Shown piece after piece: positions 1-4,588 of a stretch of DNA of 5,274 nt. The notes beneath the pieces are model-generated. The model did not search any database and had not been told where the DNA came from. It was given only the letters and a program-made list of their open reading frames with translations. The number at the start of each line of letters is the position of its first letter. The stretch's first letter is position 1. The translations under genes were made by a program, and so were the position numbers. The stretch is from Acidimicrobiia bacterium (GTDB lineage Bacteria > Actinomycetota > Acidimicrobiia > Spongiisociales > UBA5794): assembly GCA_013003515.1 (NCBI GenBank), contig JABDIW010000193.1:1-5274 (forward strand), in the 5' to 3' direction.

Positions 1-1058
1 GCGCCGAGAGGCTGGTGCTCTGCGACACCAACGGCGGCTTCCTCGACCACCAGGTGGAGCGGGTCATCGGCGAGGTCGGTGAGGCGCTCGACGACCCGCG
101 CCTGGGCGCCCACTTCCACAACGACACGGGGATGGCCGTCGCCAACTCCCTCACGGCCGTGCGCAACGGCGCGGTTCAGGTGCAGGGGTGCGTCAACGGG
201 TACGGAGAACGCACCGGCAACGCCGACCTGTGCTCGGTGATCCCCAACCTCGCTCTGAAGATGGGCATCGAGGCGATCCCGCAAGATCGCCTTCCCCACC
301 TCACCAGGGTGTCTCATCACATAGCCGAGATCATCAACCTGACCCTCGACCCGCATCTCCCCTACGTCGGCTCGTCTGCGTTCACCCACAAGGCCGGGCT
401 CCACACGTCGGCGCTGGAGAGGAAGTCCGACGCCTACGAGCACCTCGACCCGGGCCGGGTCGGCAACTCCACCCGGGTAGTCGTGTCGGAACTGGCCGGC
501 CGATCGACCGTCCTGGCCAAAGCACGGGCTCAGGGTCTCGACGTCGACGATGACGCGGCTCAGGCAGTCGTCGAGCGCATCAAGGAGATGGAGCACGAGG
601 GATATCAGTTCGAGGCAGCAGATGGGTCATTCGAACTGCTGCTGAGGGAGGCCTCGGGGTGGAAGCAGGACTTCTTCGACGTCGAGTCCTATCGCGTCTA
701 CGTGGAGAACCGGGGAGATGACGTCATCGCCGAGGCCACCGTCAAGATCCACATCGGCGACGACAGGGTCGTTGCCACCTCCGAGGGCCAGGGGCCGGTC
801 TCGGCACTCGACCGTGCTCTCCGCCAGGCGCTGGCTCCTGCCTACCCGGCCATTTCTGGATTTCGACTCACCGACTTCCGGGTCCGCGACCTGGACTCAT
901 CCGACGGAACCAGCGCCCGGGTCCGGGTGCTGGTCGAGACGTCGGACGGCGACGACATCTGGGGCACGGTCGGCGTGCACGTCAACATGATCGATGCTTC
1001 GTGGAAGGCCCTCATCGACGGAATCGTCATCGGCCTCGTGAAGTCCTCCCTGACCTGA
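1..1058 (+). CDS. cimA: (R)-citramalate synthase CimA, C-terminal part (5' end outside window)
   Basis: The enzyme condenses pyruvate and acetyl-CoA to (R)-citramalate, the first step of the threonine-independent route to 2-oxobutyrate and isoleucine; it is cytosolic. The frame is open from base 3 and begins AERLVLCDTNGG, part of the TIM barrel, so roughly the first third is missing compared with family members of about 520-530 residues. The metal-binding HxH of the DRE-TIM metallolyases is seen as AHFHNDTG (histidines at 111-113 and 117-119). The glycine-rich GYGERTGN follows at 198-221. FTHKAGLH at 381-404, then a SELAGRS segment, fits citramalate synthase better than 2-isopropylmalate synthase, which usually has HESGIH there. 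The last ~125 residues, from about base 675, are the LeuA-type dimerisation/regulatory domain, where isoleucine feedback would act by analogy with known CimA. The gene ends in TGA, 9 bp from the convergent acyltransferase gene. A homocitrate synthase-like enzyme is the less likely alternative. Confidence 0.92.
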   Translation, partial: AERLVLCDTNGGFLDHQVERVIGEVGEALDDPRLGAHFHNDTGMAVANSLTAVRNGAVQVQGCVNGYGERTGNADLCSVIPNLALKMGIEAIPQDRLPHLTRVSHHIAEIINLTLDPHLPYVGSSAFTHKAGLHTSALERKSDAYEHLDPGRVGNSTRVVVSELAGRSTVLAKARAQGLDVDDDAAQAVVERIKEMEHEGYQFEAADGSFELLLREASGWKQDFFDVESYRVYVENRGDDVIAEATVKIHIGDDRVVATSEGQGPVSALDRALRQALAPAYPAISGFRLTDFRVRDLDSSDGTSARVRVLVETSDGDDIWGTVGVHVNMIDASWKALIDGIVIGLVKSSLT

Positions 1059-1067
1059 GGGTCTCCG

Positions 1068-1709
1068 TCAGCTCTCGCGCGGACGGGCCGGGACACCGGT
1101 GACGACCAGACCGTCGTCCACGTCGGACACCACGACGGCGCCGGCGCCGACAACCACACCTGCGCCGACCGTCACTCCCTCCTTCACCGACGACCCGATC
1201 CCAACGTGCGACCCGGCTCCCACGGCGACTCCCCCGGCAATTGCCGACCCCGGGGCGATGTGGGCGTGGTCTCCGATCTGGCAATCGTGCTCGAGGATTG
1301 CGCCGGTGTTCACGATCACGTTCGAGCCGAGGCGGGTCCTGGCGTTCACCACGGCCCCGGCAAGTATCTGACTCCCGGCACCGACGGTGGCGTGTGCCGA
1401 GACGATTGCGCCCGGATGCGTGACGGTGGCCGGCGTGAGTCCTGCTGCGGAGGCAGACTCGAACAACCCCCGGCGTACCTGCGGGCGGCCTATCGCACCC
1501 ACTGCCACGACGAAGTGCGTGGCGCCCTCCTCGATGAGGGCGGGAAGCGTCGAGTCATCACCCCGAACCGGGACGCCGAGAATGTCTGGAGGGCACGAGG
1601 CCGGATCGGCATCGATGATGGCCACTGGCGTGCAACGCCCTTCGAGCTGCATCGCCTCTATCACCACGAGGGCGTGGCCTCCTCCACCGATCACGACACA
1701 AGCTGTCAC
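1068..1709 (-). CDS. NeuD/PglD-family sugar O- or N-acyltransferase (left-handed beta-helix)
   Basis: This is a likely cytosolic acetyl-CoA-dependent acyltransferase acting on a sugar or nucleotide sugar for surface glycans; the substrate cannot be read from the sequence. From the chosen GTG start (213 aa) it opens with TACVVIGGGGHA, the N-terminal Rossmann-like nucleotide-sugar subdomain of the family (residues 1-95). Then come hexapeptide repeats of a left-handed beta-helix (about 100-195) and the usual C-terminal GVPARP. EHDCQIGDHAHIAPG around 140-154 carries His141-Asp142, matching the catalytic His-acidic pair of PglD. The start is uncertain. GTG at 1707-1709 has a good Shine-Dalgarno and fits the family N-terminus; ATG at 1734-1736 and TTG at 1755-1757 are in frame but have no ribosome site. 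It lies downstream of the SDR gene, 57 bp from its stop (30 bp with the ATG start), with no promoter-like hexamer between, so they are probably co-transcribed. The 3' end faces cimA. Confidence 0.88.
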   Translation of the reverse strand: MTACVVIGGGGHALVVIEAMQLEGRCTPVAIIDADPASCPPDILGVPVRGDDSTLPALIEEGATHFVVAVGAIGRPQVRRGLFESASAAGLTPATVTHPGAIVSAHATVGAGSQILAGAVVNARTRLGSNVIVNTGAILEHDCQIGDHAHIAPGSAIAGGVAVGAGSHVGIGSSVKEGVTVGAGVVVGAGAVVVSDVDDGLVVTGVPARPRES

Positions 1710-1714
1710 GCCCA

Positions 1715-1722
1715 CCTCATCC
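1715..1722 (-). promoter_or_regulatory. Shine-Dalgarno site that decides the NeuD-like start
   Basis: On the minus strand this reads GGATGAGG, with five bases before GTG at 1709. The other in-frame starts at 1736 and 1757 have no comparable purine-rich site, so this favours the GTG. The site lies inside the open frame of the longer versions, so it could be chance. Confidence 0.5.
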
Positions 1723-1766
1723 AGGTGCTCGACCATGCGTACCGGCGAACCATACAACCGGGTCCG

Positions 1767-2591
1767 TCACACGCCTTCAACCGAAGGGTTCCGGCTCTCC
1801 AGGATGTCCTCGAAGCGACGGGCGAAGAAGGGCTTGATGCCCGGGTGGGTCAGCACGTAGAACGTTCCGGTCCGGACCGCCTCCACCACGAGCTGCGCGG
1901 CTTCGGCGGGATCGCGCCCGTCGGCGATGAGCTCTGCGACCTTGCTGCGGACCGCTTCTTCACTCCCCGAAGCGACTTGGCCAGAGAGACCTTCGGGCTG
2001 ATTGCGGTGCGACTCGTGGATGCGAGTCCGCATCCATGCCGGACACAGCACCGACACGCCCACGTTGGATTCGGCGAGCTCGTAGTACAAGGTCTCTGAC
2101 AGGGTCACCACGGCGTGTTTCGAGGCGTTGTAGGCCGCCATGTTCGGCGTCGACACGATGCCGGCGACCGAAGCGGTGTTGACCACGTGCCCCTCACCCT
2201 GCTCGACGAGTCGTGGCAGGAAGACCCGCAGGCCGTGCACCACGCCCCACAGGTTGACTCCGAGCACCCACTCCCACTGTTCCGGCGTGGTCTCGAGGAC
2301 GGAGCCCCCTCCCCCAACGCCGGCGTTGTTGCAGACCACATGCACGGTGTCGAAGGCTTCGAACGCCGCAGTGGCGAGCCGGTCCATGGCAGCGCCATCG
2401 CTCACGTCGGTGACCACACCGATGCAATCGGCGCCGGAATCCCGAAGCTCGGCAGTTGTCCGTTCCAGCGGCTGCGGCTCGATATCGGCCAGCACGACGG
2501 CCATTCCCTCGGCGGCAAAGCGGCGAGCCATGGCCTGACCGATGCCGCTGGCGGCACCGGTGACGACCGCGACTCTTCCGGCGAGCTCCAT
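1767..2591 (-). CDS. Short-chain dehydrogenase/reductase (classical SDR), probably NAD-linked
   Basis: This 274-residue cytosolic oxidoreductase of the classical SDR fold oxidises an alcohol or reduces a ketone; the substrate is unknown. The motifs are complete: cofactor-binding TGAASGIG at residues 11-18, Asp36 at the end of the second beta strand (an acidic residue there usually means NAD(H) rather than NADP(H)), D62-V63 contacting adenine, NNAG at 88-91, and the catalytic tetrad Asn113, Ser141, Tyr154, Lys158 (YNASK). CPAWMRT at 183-189 follows. The C-terminal ~70 residues form the variable substrate cap. ATG at 2589-2591 is chosen because MELAGRVAVVTG is the normal SDR beginning; the open frame extends further upstream, but that stretch lies antisense to the DUF554 gene and looks non-coding. 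There is no Shine-Dalgarno site; a TAGCGT hexamer seven bases upstream suggests a leaderless transcript. It leads the operon containing the NeuD-like gene and is divergent from DUF554. Confidence 0.92.
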   Translation of the reverse strand: MELAGRVAVVTGAASGIGQAMARRFAAEGMAVVLADIEPQPLERTTAELRDSGADCIGVVTDVSDGAAMDRLATAAFEAFDTVHVVCNNAGVGGGGSVLETTPEQWEWVLGVNLWGVVHGLRVFLPRLVEQGEGHVVNTASVAGIVSTPNMAAYNASKHAVVTLSETLYYELAESNVGVSVLCPAWMRTRIHESHRNQPEGLSGQVASGSEEAVRSKVAELIADGRDPAEAAQLVVEAVRTGTFYVLTHPGIKPFFARRFEDILESRNPSVEGV

Positions 2592-2598
2592 GGCCGGG

Positions 2599-2604
2599 AC
2601 GCTA
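2599..2604 (-). promoter_or_regulatory. Predicted -10 element of the SDR operon (leaderless)
   Basis: On the minus strand this is TAGCGT, matching the TAnnnT core of actinobacterial -10 boxes, with seven bases before the ATG. That spacing would put the transcription start at the A of the start codon. I see no TTGACA-like -35 box at 16-18 bp. Confidence 0.5.
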
Positions 2605-2609
2605 GGGGG

Positions 2610-2615
2610 TAGCGT
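2610..2615 (+). promoter_or_regulatory. Predicted -10 element of the DUF554 gene (leaderless)
   Basis: TAGCGT, fitting TAnnnT, with six bases before GTG at 2622. It is the inverted copy of the SDR -10, five bases away. A competing reading is that AGGGGGT at 2604-2610 is a Shine-Dalgarno site, but its 11-base spacing is long. There is no clear -35 box. Confidence 0.5.
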
Positions 2616-2621
2616 GCCGCC

Positions 2622-3359
2622 GTGCTCGTCGGAACTCTCACCAACGTCGTCACCGTCATCGTCGGAACTGCGATAGGCGCCCTCGCCGGCCGCAAGATCC
2701 CGGGGCGGTTCACCGAGACGATCATGGGCGCATTGGGCCTGATCGTGGCGGCCCTGGCGGTCCGGGAGACGCTCTCGTCCGATGAGTTCACGATCCTGCT
2801 GGTCGCCGTCCTCGTTGGTGCACTGATCGGAGAGCTGCTTCGCATCGAGCAGGGCCTGACGAAGCTGGGTGAGGTGGTGCAGCGCAGACTCGTGGGCGCC
2901 GCCGCCCCGATTGACGTCGAGTTGCCCGAGGGATTCGATCCCGCCACCGGGAGCCGCAAGCACCGCTTTGCCGAGGGGTTCGTTGTCGCCAGCCTCGTGT
3001 ATCTCATCGGGCCCCTCACCATCCTCGGGTCGATCAAGGACGGCCTCGGAGACCCCAACGATCTGTTCGTGAAGGCGGGGCTCGACGGCTTCGCCTCGAT
3101 CGCCTTCGCTGCGGTCTACGGCTGGGGGGTGGCGCTGTCAGCGGGCTTGATCCTCGTCATCCAGGGCGGCATCGCCCTGTTTGCCAATGCACTCGAGGGA
3201 GTCCTCAGTGACGCCATGGTTGACGCCCTCGAGGCGGCGGGAGGGATCCTGCTGATCGGGATCGCGCTGCGCCTGCTGGACCTGAAGAAGATCCGGGTGG
3301 CCAACATGCTCCCCGCCCTCATCATTGCGCCGCTGCTGGTAGCGATCTTCGTTGAGTAG
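2622..3359 (+). CDS. DUF554 family multi-pass membrane protein
   Basis: A 245-residue inner-membrane protein of the DUF554 family (relatives include YdfK and YqgA); its biochemical function is not established. Hydrophobic segments lie at about 2-22, 33-48, 56-73, 119-137, 155-191 (probably two spans), 205-219 and 227-244. A polar loop at about 74-115 separates an N-terminal and a C-terminal block. Family hallmarks are the opening LVGTLTNVVTVIVGTAIGAL, GPLTILGSIKDGLGDP at 130-145, LDGFASIAFAAVYGWGVALS at 154-173, IQGGIAL at 180-186, and the ending KKIRVANMLPALIIAPLL. The length is normal for the family. GTG at 2622 is chosen because it gives the family N-terminus and sits six bases after a TAnnnT hexamer. 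It shares a 30-bp divergent promoter region with the SDR gene, and its TAG lies 3 bp from the stop of the convergent Nudix gene. Confidence 0.92.
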   Translation: MLVGTLTNVVTVIVGTAIGALAGRKIPGRFTETIMGALGLIVAALAVRETLSSDEFTILLVAVLVGALIGELLRIEQGLTKLGEVVQRRLVGAAAPIDVELPEGFDPATGSRKHRFAEGFVVASLVYLIGPLTILGSIKDGLGDPNDLFVKAGLDGFASIAFAAVYGWGVALSAGLILVIQGGIALFANALEGVLSDAMVDALEAAGGILLIGIALRLLDLKKIRVANMLPALIIAPLLVAIFVE

Positions 3360-3362
3360 GCC

Positions 3363-3917
3363 TCAGCGGAGGTACTCGAGCAGCTCCCGCATCATGAACG
3401 CCGTGGCGCCCCACAGCGTGCCTTCGGGGAACTCGTAGAACCACAGCTCATGGCCGTAGTAGTCGCGGTTCTGCCACAGCGATTCGTCGAGCAGGTCGAC
3501 CATCCGGGGCTCGATGATGACGTCCACCTCGGCCGGTTCAGGGATCAGCTCGGCGGGACGGTCGATGCGGGCAACGACCGGGATGATCAGGTTCTCCCGG
3601 TTCCGGGTGGTCATGGGACTGAGGCCACCGATCACCTCGATCGAGCCCGCCGGAATCCCGACTTCTTCCCACGTCTCACGGACCGCAGCCTCCAGCGGGG
3701 TCTCTCCCGGATCTATGTGGCCACCCGGAAACACCACGTCACCGGGGTGGGTGGGCATGTGGTCGGGCCGCTTGGTGAGCACCACCCGCATCTCGCCGTT
3801 GCCGTCGTCATAGAGCGGGACGAGGACAGCCGACCGGGCCTGCAATGACGACGCAACCGTGGGCAGCGCCTCGAGGGCGTCCCAGAGCGCAGTCGATGAA
3901 CCTTCGACCGGTGACAT
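3363..3917 (-). CDS. Nudix hydrolase, CoA-pyrophosphatase type (NudL/NUDT7-like)
   Basis: A 184-residue cytosolic Nudix hydrolase, probably cleaving CoA or acyl-CoA to 3',5'-ADP and (acyl) phosphopantetheine. The full Nudix box is at residues 66-88: Gly66, Glu72, then Arg80-Glu81 and Glu84-Glu85 of RETWEEVGI, the acidic residues that bind magnesium. Directly before it, LTKRPDHMPTHPGDVVFPGG (47-66) closely follows the NuCoA/UPF0035 pattern (LLTxR, conserved His, FPGG) that marks CoA pyrophosphatases among Nudix proteins. The C-terminal half (ELWFYEFPEGTLWGATAFMM) also fits that subgroup. The substrate is inferred from the motif, and other nucleotide-diphosphate substrates cannot be excluded. 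ATG at 3915-3917 is preceded by TATGCT and six bases, so a leaderless mRNA is likely; no Shine-Dalgarno site is seen. The gene stands alone, convergent with DUF554 (3-bp gap) and divergent from the GNAT gene (62 bp). Confidence 0.92.
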   Translation of the reverse strand: MSPVEGSSTALWDALEALPTVASSLQARSAVLVPLYDDGNGEMRVVLTKRPDHMPTHPGDVVFPGGHIDPGETPLEAAVRETWEEVGIPAGSIEVIGGLSPMTTRNRENLIIPVVARIDRPAELIPEPAEVDVIIEPRMVDLLDESLWQNRDYYGHELWFYEFPEGTLWGATAFMMRELLEYLR

Positions 3918-3923
3918 GAATCA

Positions 3924-3929
3924 AGCATA
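3924..3929 (-). promoter_or_regulatory. Predicted -10 element of the Nudix gene (leaderless)
   Basis: On the minus strand this is TATGCT (TAnnnT, and close to TATAAT), with six bases before the ATG at 3917. Seventeen bases further upstream TTCTCC (3952-3947) is at best a weak -35 box. Confidence 0.6.
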
Positions 3930-3960
3930 CGGCGGGCCCAGGACGAGGAGAACGGCGACG

Positions 3961-3977
3961 CTGCGATAGGCTCGCAG
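3961..3977. repeat. Inverted repeat over the GNAT promoter
   Basis: CTGCGA (3961-3966) and TCGCAG (3972-3977) are perfect six-base inverted arms around a five-base spacer TAGGC. The repeat overlaps the predicted -10 TAGGCT and ends two bases before the GTG start. The geometry (6-5-6) equals the core of the SDR/DUF554 palindrome, but the arm sequences differ. It could be an operator, or chance in GC-rich DNA. Confidence 0.5.
3967..3972 (+). promoter_or_regulatory. Predicted -10 element of the GNAT-GerMN operon (leaderless)
   Basis: TAGGCT fits TAnnnT and is followed by seven bases and then GTG at 3980. No ribosome site is visible in those seven bases, which agrees with a leaderless transcript. 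No -35 box is recognised. Confidence 0.55.
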
Positions 3978-3979
3978 GC

Positions 3980-4588
3980 GTGGTCGGGACCATCGAACGT
4001 ACGTATATCGCGACGCCGCGGCTGAGTCTGCGGCCGTTTCGCCGACGCGACATCGAGATGCTGCAAACGTCAGCAGCCGAATCGATGACCGAGTTGAGCC
4101 GCTGGCTCCCGTGGGCGACGGGTGCCTACACCAGATCGATGGCACAGACCTACATCCGCGACTCGATGGCCGCATGGAACGAGAACCGTGCGTTCGACTT
4201 CGCCATGCGGACGATCGACGACCGGCCCCGCCACGTCGGCAATGTGTCCGTGTGGTTCACGTCGGCCCAGAACCGGACGGGTGAGGTCGGCTACTGGACC
4301 CGGACGTCGGACACCGGCAACGGCTACATGACCGAAGCCGTCGCCTCGATCCTCGGGTTCGCCTTCGGCGACCTGGGGATGCACCGGGTTGCGGTGCGCA
4401 TCGCGGCCGGCAACCGGGCGAGTGAGCGGATTGCCGTGAAGCTCGGCTTCACCTTCGAGGGGACACTTCGCCAGGTGATCCAGGTTGGCTCCGAGTGGCT
4501 CGACCACACCTCGTGGAGCCTGCTCGCCAGTGAGCACGTCGGCCATCGCATCCGCTACGAGGCAGAAGGGTGGATCCTGCCGTCATGA
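3980..4588 (+). CDS. GNAT N-acetyltransferase, RimJ/RimL type
   Basis: A 202-residue cytosolic acetyl-CoA-dependent N-acetyltransferase of the RimJ/RimL-like (Acetyltransf_3) group. Known members acetylate ribosomal-protein N-termini, small amines or drugs; the substrate here is unknown. The N-terminal TPRLSLRPFRRRDIEML (12-28) and LSRWLPWA (39-46) are typical of the group. GEVGYWT (101-107) is the beta-4 strand. The acetyl-CoA pyrophosphate loop is DTGNGYMTEA (111-120), followed by the alpha-3 helix. GNRASERIAVKLGFTFEGTLR (144-164) is the usual second half of the fold, with Asn145 and Ser148 in conserved positions. The GTG start is chosen because it gives the standard N-terminus and follows a TAnnnT hexamer by seven bases. 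The TGA overlaps the next gene's ATG (ATGA at 4585-4588), so the two are probably translationally coupled. It is divergent from the Nudix gene. Confidence 0.92.
   Translation: MVGTIERTYIATPRLSLRPFRRRDIEMLQTSAAESMTELSRWLPWATGAYTRSMAQTYIRDSMAAWNENRAFDFAMRTIDDRPRHVGNVSVWFTSAQNRTGEVGYWTRTSDTGNGYMTEAVASILGFAFGDLGMHRVAVRIAAGNRASERIAVKLGFTFEGTLRQVIQVGSEWLDHTSWSLLASEHVGHRIRYEAEGWILPS

Larger units (their letters stand above)
2595..2619. repeat. Palindrome filling the SDR/DUF554 divergent gap
   Basis: Perfect six-base arms ACGCTA (2599-2604) and TAGCGT (2610-2615) flank a GGGGG spacer. After one mismatched position the symmetry continues with CGG (2595-2597) and CCG (2617-2619). The centre at 2607 is 16 bases from the A of the SDR start and 15 from the G of the DUF554 start, so it is almost exactly central. 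The inner arms are also the predicted -10 hexamers of the two genes. If both transcripts are leaderless, the palindrome is not transcribed as a leader in either direction and would act at DNA level, as a symmetric promoter or a repressor site. Confidence 0.7.

Noticed and set aside
1206..2099. Long plus-strand open frame (297 codons) opposite the NeuD-like and SDR genes
   Set aside because: It is antisense to two genes with complete family motifs, spans their junction, and its translation shows no recognisable domain. Long antisense frames are expected in GC-rich codon usage.
2592..2963. Upstream extension of the SDR frame by 124 codons
   Set aside because: It lies antisense to DUF554 and is rich in charged and low-complexity residues. 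The normal SDR N-terminus begins at the ATG at 2591, right after a -10-like hexamer.
2402..3058. Minus-strand open frame (218 codons) over the SDR start and DUF554
   Set aside because: It overlaps both the SDR coding sequence in another frame and the DUF554 gene, with Ser/Arg/Pro-rich composition typical of a shadow frame.
3450..3848. Plus-strand frame opposite the Nudix gene
   Set aside because: The opposite strand carries a full Nudix box and NuCoA motif. This frame has no recognisable domain.
4561..4581. Possible hairpin (GGCAG and CTGCC) just before the GerMN start
   Set aside because: Five base pairs with an 11-base loop inside the GNAT coding region is too weak to call a translational switch.
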